DNA of 64,000 nt from Prauserella halophila (GTDB taxonomy: Bacteria; Actinomycetota; Actinomycetes; Mycobacteriales; Pseudonocardiaceae), in the NCBI RefSeq assembly GCF_024171895.1, contig NZ_JAMTCQ010000008.1, forward strand, positions 434,001-498,000, read 5' to 3'. Position numbers and translations under genes: made by a program. This document shows positions 53,996 to 62,901 of this stretch, one piece after another (positions within the stretch are counted from its first letter, which is position 1; every line of letters starts with the position of its first letter). A model generated the notes under the pieces. It was not told where the DNA came from, ran no database searches, and saw only the letters and a list, made by a program, of their open reading frames with translations.

Positions 53996-54865
53996 GTGGA
54001 GTGGAACGACATCCCCCGGAACGCGAAGAACATCTTCGCGCGAAAGGCCCTGACCCCGATCTCCCCGAAACTGAACGCCTCCGTGAAGGAGAGCGTGCGC
54101 GGCTACGCCGCCGTCGGCCTGATCGCCACGGCACTCGCCGGAGTCGTCGGCCAGGCCGCGTTCGCCGATGACACGGTCGACCCCGTCGCCTCCCAGCGCA
54201 CCACCGACTCGGCCGCCCAGAACGCCGGTGTGGTCCGCGCGCACAGCCACTTCGGTGTCGCCCAACTGGGCGAGAAGGCCGCCGTCCCCGAGAAGCCGGA
54301 GCAGACCGGCGGTTCCGGTGGCCAGTCCCAGCCCGCGGGCCAGGCCTCCGGCGACGACGAGCAGTCCGACCGGAAGCAGCAGCCCCGGTCCCAGCAGAAG
54401 CAGCAGTCCCAGCAGGCCGGGCAGTCCCAGCAGGCCGGGCAGGCGAAGAAGAACAAGGCCGCCCCGAAGGCGGAGCCGAAGAACAAGCCCGCGCCGAAGC
54501 CGCAGTTCGACCAGGTCGACCGCTGGATCAACCGCGCGATCCACGTCCTGCGCCAGAACGACGTCCAGATCACCCACGAGAAGCGGGACGAGATCCGCAC
54601 GATCATCGAGAAGGAGTCGAGCGGCGATCCGCGGGCGATCAACCTGTGGGACAGCAACGCCGCGAAGGGCATCCCGTCCAAGGGCCTGATGCAGACCATC
54701 GACCCGACGTTCGACGCGCACAAGCTGTCCGGCCACGACGACATCTACAACCCGGTCGACAACATCATCGCCGGTGTCCGCTACACGCTGGACCGCTACG
54801 GCAGCTTCGACGACCACCCCGGGCTCGCCTCGATGGCCGGAGGTGGCGGCTACCAGGGCTACTGA
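53996..54865 (+). CDS. secreted SLT-domain lytic transglycosylase
   Basis: 289 aa exported protein. A long signal region (SVRGYAAVGLIATALAGVVGQAAFA, cleavage after AFA near residue 61), then a ~95-aa Gln/Lys/Pro-rich linker with SQQAGQ repeats, then a C-terminal SLT domain (about 195-289): catalytic Glu in IIEKESSGDPRAINLWDS, followed by GLMQTIDPTFDAH and DNIIAGVRYTLDRYG. Cleaves peptidoglycan glycan strands. GTG 53996 is chosen for AAAAAGGAGAACC upstream; promoter at 53860. No ydaO-type leader could be recognised. Confidence 0.9.
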   Translation: MEWNDIPRNAKNIFARKALTPISPKLNASVKESVRGYAAVGLIATALAGVVGQAAFADDTVDPVASQRTTDSAAQNAGVVRAHSHFGVAQLGEKAAVPEKPEQTGGSGGQSQPAGQASGDDEQSDRKQQPRSQQKQQSQQAGQSQQAGQAKKNKAAPKAEPKNKPAPKPQFDQVDRWINRAIHVLRQNDVQITHEKRDEIRTIIEKESSGDPRAINLWDSNAAKGIPSKGLMQTIDPTFDAHKLSGHDDIYNPVDNIIAGVRYTLDRYGSFDDHPGLASMAGGGGYQGY

Positions 54866-54903
54866 GCACGCACTCCCGAGCGAGTAGCCCGGTTCGGTTC
54901 CCA

Positions 54904-54944
54904 CCGGCCGCTCGGAGATCCCCGCCGGATCTCCGAGCGGCCGG
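54904..54944. terminator. bidirectional terminator hairpin
   Basis: Eighteen-bp perfect arms CCGGCCGCTCGGAGATCC and its complement, loop CCGCC, between converging genes. Confidence 0.82.
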
Positions 54945-54965
54945 CTCACGTGCGGGAACGCCCCG

Positions 54966-55814
54966 TCAGGGCTTGCGGCCGAGACCCACGAAACCGCTTG
55001 CGGCCGACGGGTTCTCCCGGAACTCCTCCGATGCGGGCGAGGCACGCAGCTCCGGCTTCCACTCCGGGGTCCACGTGATGCCCGGCTCGACGAGCTCGAG
55101 ACCGTCGAAGAACTGTGCGAACTCGTCGCGGGAACGGATGAACAGCGACGAGCTCGAGCGGGCGTACTGCTCCTTGATCGCCTCGCGCTCGTCCTGTCCC
55201 TCGGCGGGCACTCCGTCGAACGTCAGATGCGAGGTCAGCAGGTACGACCCGGATCCGAGCCGGTCCACGTACCTGCGGATCACGCCGTGCGGATCGTCGT
55301 CCGGTCCGAAGAAGTACAGGACGTTGACGGCGATGAGCCCGATCGGCTTCGTCGGATCGAGCACGCCCGAATCCAGCGCCTCCTGCCACACCTCGTCGAC
55401 GTCGAGCAGGTCGGCGTGGATCACGGCGTGGCGCGTCGGGTCGCCTTCCCGCTCCAGCAGCACCCGCGAGTGGGCCACGGCCACGGACTCGTTGTCGACA
55501 TAGACACAGCGACTGTCGGGGTCGACGGAGTCGGCGATCTCGTGCACGTTCCCGACCGTCGGCACCCCGGAGCCGAGGTCGACGAACTGCGTGATGCCCT
55601 GATCGGCGAGGTACTGCACGCCGCGGCCGAGGAACTCACGACCGACACGGGCCATCGTGCGCACGATCGGGAAGGTCTCGAGGGCCTTCGCCCCGAATTC
55701 GCGGTCGATGGCCCAGTTGTGGTGCCCGCCCAGGAACCAGTCGTAGATCCGCGCGGGGTTCGGCCGTTCCAGGTCCACGCCCTCGGGCACGGAATCCGGA
55801 TCGTTCGGCGCCAT
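54966..55814 (-). CDS. DUF574-type SAM-dependent methyltransferase
   Basis: 282 aa of the actinobacterial PF04672 family. N-terminal signature NPARIYDWFLGGHHNWAIDREF, SAM motif FVDLGSGVPTVGNVHEIA, CVYVDNESVAVAHS and IAVNVLYFFGPDD. ATG 55814 has GAGGAGGAACC. These proteins occur in many copies in actinobacteria; substrates are unknown. Confidence 0.93.
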   Translation of the reverse strand: MAPNDPDSVPEGVDLERPNPARIYDWFLGGHHNWAIDREFGAKALETFPIVRTMARVGREFLGRGVQYLADQGITQFVDLGSGVPTVGNVHEIADSVDPDSRCVYVDNESVAVAHSRVLLEREGDPTRHAVIHADLLDVDEVWQEALDSGVLDPTKPIGLIAVNVLYFFGPDDDPHGVIRRYVDRLGSGSYLLTSHLTFDGVPAEGQDEREAIKEQYARSSSSLFIRSRDEFAQFFDGLELVEPGITWTPEWKPELRASPASEEFRENPSAASGFVGLGRKP

Positions 55815-55928
55815 GGTTCCTCCTCGTCGTTCCCGCGGACACGCACTGCTGATCAACTGCTGCCGTCACCCTACCGAGCGAGTGCACCGGTTCGCCCGTG
55901 CCGGCCACACACCCGCGAACCGGCCCGG

Positions 55929-57701
55929 TCAGGAGACGAGCGCGGTGATCCGTCCCCGTATGTCCTCATCACCGAAGCGCTGCAGCGCTGCGGTGAGCTC
56001 GTGACGTGCCTGCCGCTGATCGGCCGCGAACGCACCCGCCAGTTCGCCCATCGCCAACAGCGCACCGGCAGGAGCGCGACCGGCCTCGTGCATCCGACCG
56101 GCGTGCTCGCGCAGCCCCGTGCTCTGCACCTCGCCGTCCTGGAACGCACCGAGGATGTCCTGGAGCTTCTTGAGCCGCTTCAGCACCGCCGTGTGCTCGG
56201 CGGCCGGGCACAACGGCCGCGCGAACTCCAGCAGGTACCGCAACTCCTTGCACCGTTTCCGCAGGTTGTGCACGTCCTCGGCCGGTGATTCCGGAGTGAT
56301 CGCCGCCGCCTTGCGCGTCACCTTCTTCGCCGTGCGCGCCAACCGGTCCCGCACGAACGTCGCGACGTCGGGCACGGCCGTCCCATCGGTGCCACCGGTG
56401 CTCGCACCGGCCCGCCCTGCGGTGCCCGCTCCCCCGGCGGCACCGTCCTCCCCGGCGGGGCCGTCCTTCCCGGCTGTGTCCTCTCCGGAACCGTTGTCCC
56501 CGGTGGTGTCGTCCCCGGCGGTGTCCGCGCCATCGACGGCTGCGCTCTCGGCATCCGCATCGCCGATCACCTCCGTCAGCGCGGCCGGCCACTCTTCGAG
56601 CAGCCGCGCGAACCGACGGGTGCGCAGCGCGCGGACGAGCGCCCGGCGAGCCCGGCCGCGCTCGCGGTGCAGGTGCTCGCGGAACGGGGCCAGATCCTCC
56701 GGGTCGCCGGCCGCGAGCCGTCCCGCGAGGTCGTCGAACCCGAGCAGGTAGACGTCGAGGTCGCGGGTCGGGCCGGTCACCTCGCCGAGCCACGACAGTG
56801 TCGGCGAGTACCGCTCGACCGGCCGGGCCGGCAGCACGTCGCCCGCAAGCTTCAGCAGCGACCGGGTGCGCCGCACGGCGACGCGCAGCTCGTGCAGGTA
56901 CTCGGTGTCGACGTCGGCGATCGTGCCGTCCACGCTGGCGGCGATCGTGCGGGCGTGCACCCGCAGCGCGAGCGCCACGGCGACGTCGGCGGGCGTATCG
57001 GCCGACAGCTCCGGCGGTTGCGGCCGGTCCGGTACGCCGGCCTCGGCGAGCAGCTCCTCGTAGAGGTCCCCCGCGTCCTTGCGGAAGCGCCGGTCGGCCC
57101 CGGCCGCGTCGTCGTCGCCGGATCCAGCCGCGCACAGGGCTTTCCGGATCCGTTTCGCGGGCTTCTCCCCACCCGCGACGGTGAGCACGTCGACACGGAT
57201 GAACGGTGCCGTGCGCACCGGCTCCTGCACGGTCGTCTCCCGCCAGACGAGGGCTGCGACCACCGCTGCGCCGGCATCGCGCACCCACACCTCGCGGGTC
57301 ACCGTCCGGGTACGCAGTACCGGGGCGACGGCGCGCACCGACATCCGCCCGGCGACGAGGTCACGCACGTCGCCGTCGGGCAGGTCACCGGCCAGCGCAG
57401 GCCACTCCGGCGCTGCGGACAACGGCGTACTCGCGGTGTCCTCGCCACGGGTGGCCGTCAGCGCGCCCGGTCCCGAGCCGCGGTCGTGGGTCAGCCGCAC
57501 CCCCTTGCGCCGCAACCGCCCGTCGGCGGTGTCGAGGTAGGTGCTGCTGCGGATGCGGCGTGGGCCGGCCTCGAGGGTGTAGCGCCGCCCGCACGCCGGC
57601 TCCAGTGCAGCGAGCACGGCGTCGGCGTCACCACGCGTCGGCTCGCCCTGCCCGCGCAACGTCCCGAACACCGCCGTCCGCGATTCCGCGGTCTCTCGCA
57701 C
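55929..57701 (-). CDS. CYTH-CHAD domain protein
   Basis: 590 aa. N-terminal CYTH-like beta barrel (about 5-200; SSTYLDTADGRLRRKGVRL is recognisable), C-terminal CHAD helical domain (about 230-590) with basic/His helices EYLHELRVAVRRTRSLLKLAG and VHNLRKRCKELRYLLEF. The CHAD domain is split by a ~60-aa Gly/Asp/Thr/Ala-rich insert (about 420-480). The CYTH hallmark ExExK is not visible at the N-terminus, so triphosphatase activity is doubtful; CHAD binds polyphosphate (family knowledge). GTG 57701 is chosen with GGAAGGAGCCTGTT upstream. Confidence 0.88.
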   Translation of the reverse strand: MRETAESRTAVFGTLRGQGEPTRGDADAVLAALEPACGRRYTLEAGPRRIRSSTYLDTADGRLRRKGVRLTHDRGSGPGALTATRGEDTASTPLSAAPEWPALAGDLPDGDVRDLVAGRMSVRAVAPVLRTRTVTREVWVRDAGAAVVAALVWRETTVQEPVRTAPFIRVDVLTVAGGEKPAKRIRKALCAAGSGDDDAAGADRRFRKDAGDLYEELLAEAGVPDRPQPPELSADTPADVAVALALRVHARTIAASVDGTIADVDTEYLHELRVAVRRTRSLLKLAGDVLPARPVERYSPTLSWLGEVTGPTRDLDVYLLGFDDLAGRLAAGDPEDLAPFREHLHRERGRARRALVRALRTRRFARLLEEWPAALTEVIGDADAESAAVDGADTAGDDTTGDNGSGEDTAGKDGPAGEDGAAGGAGTAGRAGASTGGTDGTAVPDVATFVRDRLARTAKKVTRKAAAITPESPAEDVHNLRKRCKELRYLLEFARPLCPAAEHTAVLKRLKKLQDILGAFQDGEVQSTGLREHAGRMHEAGRAPAGALLAMGELAGAFAADQRQARHELTAALQRFGDEDIRGRITALVS

Positions 57702-57857
57702 AACAGGCTCCTTCCGCACGTCGCTTCGGTGCCGGGCCGGGAATTCTACGGCAGCAGTACCCGCCCCGGCACCGTCCACGCAGGGCACCCGCGCCGTGCC
57801 GTACGCCACCGAATGGACCAGACTCACCCGTGCATCCCAGTGAAAGGACTCAGCGAC

Positions 57858-58697
57858 GTGACCGAGATCGACATTCCGACGGTGGAGCTGAACAACGGCG
57901 TGACCATGCCGCAGGTGGGGTACGGCGTGTACCAGGTGCCGCCCGACGAGACGGCCGTTGCGGTGACGGCGGCACTCGAAGCCGGGTACCGCAGCATCGA
58001 CACGGCCACCCTGTACGGCAACGAGTCCGGCGTGGGCCGGGCCGTGCGCGATTCGGGCATCCCGCGCGACGACCTGTTCCTCACCACGAAACTGTGGAAC
58101 GACGCGCAGGGCTACGACGCGGCACTGAAGGCCTTCGACGCGAGCCTGGCCGAGCTGGGCACCGACTACGTCGATCTGTATCTGATCCACTGGCCGGTTC
58201 CGGAAGCCGGCCTCTACCCCGAGACGTGGCGGGCGCTGGAGAAGATCAACGCCGACGGCAGGGCGAGGGCCATCGGCGTGTCGAACTTCCAGCCGCACCA
58301 CCTGGACACCCTCGCCGAGAACTCCGGCGTCGTGCCCGCGGTCAACCAGGTCGAGGCACACCCGTTCCTGCAGCAGGCCACCGTGCGCGAGTACGACGCC
58401 GCCCACGGCATCGTCACCGAGGCATGGAGCCCGCTGGCCAAGGGCGGCGAACTGCTCGCCGATCCCGTCGTCACCGCGCTCGCCGACCACCACGGGCGCA
58501 CGCCCGCGCAGATCGTGCTGCGCTGGCACCTGCAGCTCGGGAACGTGATCATCCCGAAGTCGGCCACCCCGTCCCGCATGACCGCGAACCTGCAGCTGTT
58601 CGATTTCGCCCTCGACGAGGACGACATGACCCGGCTGGCCGGGCTCGACCGCGGCGAACGGACCGGCCCGGACCCGGACACGCTCAACCACCGCTGA
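57858..58697 (+). CDS. aldo/keto reductase
   Basis: 279 aa AKR5-like NADPH reductase. Catalytic tetrad visible: Asp and Tyr in YRSIDTATLYGNE, Lys in FLTTKLWND, His in LYLIHWP. Cofactor motifs AIGVSNFQPHHL and IIPKSATPSRMTAN close the barrel. GTG 57858 is used with AAAGGA upstream. Resembles mycobacterial Rv2971-type reductases of dicarbonyls (methylglyoxal-like); substrate inferred only. Confidence 0.93.
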   Translation: MTEIDIPTVELNNGVTMPQVGYGVYQVPPDETAVAVTAALEAGYRSIDTATLYGNESGVGRAVRDSGIPRDDLFLTTKLWNDAQGYDAALKAFDASLAELGTDYVDLYLIHWPVPEAGLYPETWRALEKINADGRARAIGVSNFQPHHLDTLAENSGVVPAVNQVEAHPFLQQATVREYDAAHGIVTEAWSPLAKGGELLADPVVTALADHHGRTPAQIVLRWHLQLGNVIIPKSATPSRMTANLQLFDFALDEDDMTRLAGLDRGERTGPDPDTLNHR

Positions 58698-58813
58698 AGC
58701 CGAACATCTCGTTGCCGCCGCCGCGGCTCCCGGCGTCCGGTGTGCGCCGGGAGCCGCGGCGTGCGGCCCGACCCTCCACACGAGACAGTCCACACAGCAC
58801 AGTCCCCGCAGAC

Positions 58814-58897
58814 CATGTTGCATCTCCGCGGGGCCGTGTTGCGTCCCCGCGGGGCCGTGTTGCATCTCCGCGGGACTGTGTTGCACTTCCGCAGGAC
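58814..58897 (+). repeat. 21-bp tandem array, four units (left array)
   Basis: Units of CGTGTTGCATCTCCGCGGGGC type at 58814, 58835, 58856 and 58877, differing at a few positions. Together with 58992-59075 it occupies most of the 481-bp gap between the reductase and the dehydrogenase; I see no gene there. Confidence 0.9.
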
Positions 58898-58991
58898 CGG
58901 TTGTTCCCGCGGGTTCTCACCACCTCGCCATGTCGACGACACCACCGGCACCTCGGAGCGACAACACGGCCCCGACGGACCACGACACCGG

Positions 58992-59075
58992 CCCTTGGAT
59001 CCGCAACACAGCCCCCTGGATCCGCAACACGGCCCCTTGGATCCGCAACACAGCCCCCTGGATCCGCAACACGCG
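58992..59075 (-). repeat. 21-bp tandem array, four units (right array, inverted)
   Basis: Units of CCCTTGGATCCGCAACACAGC type at 58992, 59013, 59034 and 59055. Read on the minus strand the unit is GCTGTGTTGCGGATCCAAGGG, sharing the GTGTTGC core with the left array, so the two arrays face each other about 95 bp apart. Confidence 0.9.
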
Positions 59076-59178
59076 CCCGCGGGGCACGGCATGCGGCCCG
59101 CCGGGCGCGCTCCTCGCTAGGCTGCGGCGCAGGCGGACGACGACGCCGCAACGACGCGGGCGACGAAGGAGCGAGACG

Positions 59179-60153
59179 ATGACCGGCACGAGACCACGGA
59201 TCGTGGTCAGCAGGTGGATTCCCGGCGACGCCGTGGCACTGCTGCGGGAGGCGGGCGAGGTGTGGCTGCCCGAGCCCGACCGGGCCCTCCCGACGGCGGA
59301 ACTGCACGACGCCGTCGCCGGGGCCGACGCCGCCGTCATCACGCTCGGCGAACACGCCGGGGCCGCCTTCGCCCGCGCCGCGGGGCCGCAGCTGACGGTC
59401 GTCGCGAACGTGGCGGTCGGCCACGACAACATCGACGTGCCCGCACTCGCCGAGCGCGGCATCACGGTCACCAACACTCCCGGGGTGCTGACCGACGCCA
59501 CCGCCGACCTCGCGTTCGGCCTGCTGCTGTCGGTCACGCGCCGCCTCGGTGAAGGCGAACGGCTGCTGCGCTCACGTACGCCCTGGTCGTTCCACCTCGG
59601 CTTCATGCTCGGCTCCGGGTTGCAGGGCAAGACGCTCGGCATCGTCGGGCTCGGGCAGATCGGCCGGGCCGTGGCGGCGCGGGCACGCGCGTTCGGGATG
59701 TCGATCGTCTACACGGGACGCCGCCGCGCGCCCGCCGACGTCGAAACCGGCCTGGACGCCACGTACCTGCCGCACGAGGAACTGCTGCGCACCGCCGACG
59801 TCGTCTCGCTGCACTGCCCGCTCACCCCCGAGACCCGGCATCTCATCGACGCCACTGCGCTCGAGGCGATGAAGCCCACGGCGGTTCTCGTCAACACCAC
59901 GCGTGGACCGGTGGTCGACGAGACAGCACTCGCCGCGGCACTGCGCGACGGGACGATCGCCGGCGCCGGTCTCGACGTCTTCGAACACGAACCCGAGGTC
60001 CATCCCGGACTGCTCGAACTCGACAACGTGGCGCTCGCCCCACACCTCGGCTCGGCGACCGTCGAAACCCGTACCGCCATGGCGACGCTGGCCGCCCGCA
60101 ACGTGCGCGCCGTCCTGGCGGGCGAACCGCCGCTGACCGAGGTGACGCCGTGA
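59179..60153 (+). CDS. D-isomer-specific 2-hydroxyacid dehydrogenase (glyoxylate/hydroxypyruvate reductase type)
   Basis: 324 aa: NAD(P) motif LGIVGLGQIGRAVAARA, catalytic Arg in VNTTRGPVVDE, Glu in DVFEHEP and His in APHLGSAT. ATG 59179 has GAAGGAGCGAGACG. Its stop overlaps the glycerate kinase start as GTGA, so it likely reduces hydroxypyruvate or tartronate semialdehyde to D-glycerate for the kinase (context inference). A longer in-frame reading through the 21-bp repeats to 58930 is rejected. Confidence 0.93.
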   Translation: MTGTRPRIVVSRWIPGDAVALLREAGEVWLPEPDRALPTAELHDAVAGADAAVITLGEHAGAAFARAAGPQLTVVANVAVGHDNIDVPALAERGITVTNTPGVLTDATADLAFGLLLSVTRRLGEGERLLRSRTPWSFHLGFMLGSGLQGKTLGIVGLGQIGRAVAARARAFGMSIVYTGRRRAPADVETGLDATYLPHEELLRTADVVSLHCPLTPETRHLIDATALEAMKPTAVLVNTTRGPVVDETALAAALRDGTIAGAGLDVFEHEPEVHPGLLELDNVALAPHLGSATVETRTAMATLAARNVRAVLAGEPPLTEVTP

Positions 60154-61262
60154 CGGCACCGGTCCCACGGCGCGTGGTCGTCGCACCCGACACGTTCAAA
60201 GGCAGTCTCACCGCCGTCGAGGCTGCCGAGGCCGTCGGCGCGGGCGTGCGCGACGCACTGCCGGACGCCGGCGTCGCGCTGTGCCCGGTCGCCGACGGCG
60301 GCGAAGGGACACTCGACGTGCTGCTCGCCGCGGGCGGCACCCGCGTCGACCGGCGCGTGTCCGGGCCGCTGTCGGATCCGGTCGACGCCTGGTACGTCCT
60401 GCTCGACGGCACTGCCTACGTCGAATCGGCGCGTGCCTGCGGAATCGAGCACGTGACGCCGTCGCCGGAGGTGGCCCTCGCCGCACACACCCACGGGGTC
60501 GGTGAGCTGATGGCCGATGCCCTCGGGCGCGGCGCCCGGCAAGTGGTGCTCACCGTCGGCGGGACCGCGAGCACCGACGGCGGCAGCGGCATGCTGCAGG
60601 CGCTCGGCGCACGCCTCACCGACCGCGACCGGCGCCCGGTGGGCCTCGGCGGCGGCGCGCTCGCCGACGTCGTCTCCGTCGACCTGACCGAGACCCGCGC
60701 ACTGCTCGGCGACGCACGGATCCGGGTGGCCACGGACGTGACCAATCCGCTGCACGGCACCAACGGCGCCGCGGCCGTGTTCGGCCCGCAGAAGGGCGCG
60801 TCCCCGGCGGAGGTCACCCTGCTGCGGGCGAACCTCGAACGGTGGGCGGAGGCGCTGGACTTCACCGACCGGCCGAGCGCGGGTGCGGGCGGCGGCATCT
60901 CCGGCGGCGCGATGGCCGCGCTCGGCGCGAGCGCCGAATCGGGTTTCGACCTGGTTGTCGAACTCACCGGCGTCGCCGAGGCGATCAGCGGCGCCGACCT
61001 CGTCATCACCGGCGAGGGATCGCTCGACGCGCAGAGCCTCGCGGGCAAGGCACCCGCGGGAATCGCCGCCCTCGCGCGACGGCACGGGGTCCGGGTCGCG
61101 GCGATCGCGGGCCGGATCGCCCTGACCCACGGCGAGCTGGCCGACGCGGGGATCACGACCTCGGTCGCGCTCGCCGACCACGCCCCCTCGGCCGGCGTCG
61201 CCGTCCGCGACGCCGCCGCACTGCTCCGCCGCCTCAGCGCCGACCTGGTCCGGTGCGCGTGA
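60150..61262 (+). CDS. glxK: glycerate kinase (GarK/GlxK family)
   Basis: 370 aa. VVVAPDTFKGSLTAVEAAEAVGAG and CPVADGGEGTLDVL at the N-terminus; GGTASTDGGSGMLQALGA and ADLVITGEGSLDAQSLAGKAPAGIA further on are the family signatures. It phosphorylates D-glycerate (to 2- or 3-phosphoglycerate). Overlaps the dehydrogenase gene by four bases (GTGA). Confidence 0.95.
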   Translation: MTAPVPRRVVVAPDTFKGSLTAVEAAEAVGAGVRDALPDAGVALCPVADGGEGTLDVLLAAGGTRVDRRVSGPLSDPVDAWYVLLDGTAYVESARACGIEHVTPSPEVALAAHTHGVGELMADALGRGARQVVLTVGGTASTDGGSGMLQALGARLTDRDRRPVGLGGGALADVVSVDLTETRALLGDARIRVATDVTNPLHGTNGAAAVFGPQKGASPAEVTLLRANLERWAEALDFTDRPSAGAGGGISGGAMAALGASAESGFDLVVELTGVAEAISGADLVITGEGSLDAQSLAGKAPAGIAALARRHGVRVAAIAGRIALTHGELADAGITTSVALADHAPSAGVAVRDAAALLRRLSADLVRCA

Positions 61263-61304
61263 CGCGGATGCGCAGACCCGGAACACAGGCGCCCTGACAC
61301 GACG

Positions 61305-61340
61305 AAGGCCGGCATCCGGACGGGTCCGGATGCCGGCCTT
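61305..61340. terminator. bidirectional terminator hairpin
   Basis: Sixteen-bp perfect arms AAGGCCGGCATCCGGA / TCCGGATGCCGGCCTT with loop CGGG between converging glxK and the HesB-like gene. Confidence 0.85.
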
Positions 61341-61358
61341 GCGTGCGGAACGGGTGCG

Positions 61359-61661
61359 TCAGCCTTCTTCTTCCGGCTGCTGCATCACCGCGAAGTTCAG
61401 CTGGCCCTGGTCGTCCTGCTGGACGTCCAGCACCTTGTCGTCGAGGAACGACGACGCCTTCTCCTCGAGGAAAACCCGCGCACCGCTCTCGGTGCCCAGC
61501 ACCTGGTCGCCTTCCTCGGGCCCCGGGGCGACCGAAAGCGCGAGCTGAGCGCCCTCTTCCGTCTCCTCCCGGACCGCGAACCGGAGACCGGCGGCATCCT
61601 GACCGTCCTGGGCGGTCAGCGCGCTGATCGCCTCCACGGCAGCGTCAGTCATCGCAAGCAT
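61359..61661 (-). CDS. HesB/IscA-like protein lacking the cluster cysteines
   Basis: 100 aa with a HesB-like beta-sandwich pattern (LAMTDAAVEAISALTA, GLRFAVREETEEGAQLALSVA, RVFLEEKASSFLDDKVLDVQ). No Cys at all, whereas A-type Fe-S carriers need three. Very acidic. Thus Fe-S scaffold function is unlikely; role unknown. ATG 61661 has GAAGGGAAAT upstream. No Fe-S assembly gene is nearby. Confidence 0.83.
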   Translation of the reverse strand: MLAMTDAAVEAISALTAQDGQDAAGLRFAVREETEEGAQLALSVAPGPEEGDQVLGTESGARVFLEEKASSFLDDKVLDVQQDDQGQLNFAVMQQPEEEG

Positions 61662-62240
61662 GGTCGCTATTTCCCTTCGGTTGCTTGGGGCTGCCATTCC
61701 CACCGTAAAGGTCGGCTCTGCCGACCGTCCTACCGGCACGCCCATTTCGGCACGGCACGGAGTGCCCCAGGAAATTCCACGAAAGCACCGGCCACTGTCG
61801 TATTTCCGCATTTCGCGGGCCGGTATCGGCGCAGTACACGCCCCACTCCCCCGTCACGTCGGTGCCGCGTTCGAGAGCATCACCGTGCCCACCGAAAAAG
61901 CGTGTGCACAACGGGACAACCGGCCACCCGGCACGGAGACCGACCCCCGAAAGCCGACACCCCGTACCGACTCCGGCAATCACACCGGAAGCACTTTCCG
62001 AAAGTGTCCTACAGGAACTCTTCCTGCAGGAGCGCTGAGTGCCCGTACGGGACCCGCGATAAACGCGCGGCCCGCCACGGGAACCTCACACGTGAGGCAC
62101 CGGTCCGCAGTTGAAAGGTCCCGCAGCTGTTCCTACGGTGGAAAAGGCAAGGCGGACGCAGATTCTCCGTCCGGATAGTCCGTGACACCGAGCTATCCGT
62201 ACCCGTCCCGCGCTCGCCGACCCGACGGAGGGACACCGCA
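61662..62240. other. 579-bp intergenic region with several dyads
   Basis: No gene supported. It contains CACTTT-CCG-AAAGTG (61992-62006), immediately followed by TCCTACAGGAA-CTC-TTCCTGCAGGA (62007-62031, one mismatch), then CCTCAC-AC-GTGAGG (62084-62097), all upstream of the promoter at 62111-62139. Confidence 0.6.
62111..62139 (+). promoter_or_regulatory. promoter of the STAS gene
   Basis: TTGAAA (-35), 17-bp spacer, TACGGT (-10); predicts a ~95-nt leader that could form a small hairpin (CGGACG/CCGTCCG near 62152-62172). Confidence 0.6.
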
Positions 62241-62753
62241 GTGCGACCCAGTCATTCCCAGCACAACGGCCCGTGGGCCGACCGGAACAGCAACCCGACC
62301 GGCATCCCCGATCCGGCGTTCGGACCGGCCCTCACCACGACCGGGACGCGGCCTGCGACGACCGAACCGGTGGATACCGTCGGCGTCTCCGGCATGCGCA
62401 TCGACGCCGAACACCGGTCCGACGGCGTGGTGCACGCCCGCGTCGTCGGCGAGGTCGACCTCCAGTCCGCACCGGACCTGCGCAAGTGGGTCCACGAGGA
62501 GCTCACCGCGCCCGCCCGGCTCGTCCTCGACCTCGACGCCGTCGAATTCCTCGGCTCGGCAGGGCTATCCGTACTCGCCGAACTGTCCGAACAGGCCGCC
62601 GATGCCCGACTGACCTGGGCGATCGTCGCGAGCACCCGTGTCGTGCTGCGCCCGCTCGAGGCGACGGGCCTGGCCGAACAGATCCCGGTGCACACGGACC
62701 TCGAGGCGGCGGTCCGGGCCGTCCACGAACCGCACCGGCCCTCGTCCCCGTGA
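62241..62753 (+). CDS. STAS-domain anti-sigma factor antagonist
   Basis: 170 aa. A ~50-aa disordered N-terminus precedes a STAS domain (about 52-155) with HARVVGEVDLQSAPDLRKW and LVLDLDAVEFLGSAGLSVLAEL, where the Ser in GSAGL is the usual phosphorylation site. It would bind an anti-sigma kinase in a partner-switching system; no kinase gene is adjacent. GTG 62241 has GGAGGGACACCGCA. Confidence 0.9.
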   Translation: MRPSHSQHNGPWADRNSNPTGIPDPAFGPALTTTGTRPATTEPVDTVGVSGMRIDAEHRSDGVVHARVVGEVDLQSAPDLRKWVHEELTAPARLVLDLDAVEFLGSAGLSVLAELSEQAADARLTWAIVASTRVVLRPLEATGLAEQIPVHTDLEAAVRAVHEPHRPSSP

Positions 62754-62901
62754 ACCGGTTGCGGTCGTCGCACGCCCACCGTCCCTGCTGCCTGCCGCCG
62801 CACGCACATCCGCAGGCAGCCACGGGGCCACGTGCGACGTCCGCCACGACCGGCATCCCCTGCGGACGTGCCCGGCGGCGCCTGCGGCATATCGTTCGGA
62901 C

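Noticed and set aside
57702-58886. 395-codon N-terminal extension of the CYTH-CHAD frame
   Set aside because: Antisense to the aldo/keto reductase and without family similarity; high-GC open-frame artefact.
58814-59075. CRISPR-like array
   Set aside because: Units are contiguous 21-mers without spacers, and no cas genes are present; these are tandem repeats.
58930-59178. N-terminal extension of the hydroxyacid dehydrogenase with WIRNTAP repeats
   Set aside because: The strong ribosome site and family-typical start are at 59179; the open frame is a by-product of 21-bp repeats being a multiple of three.
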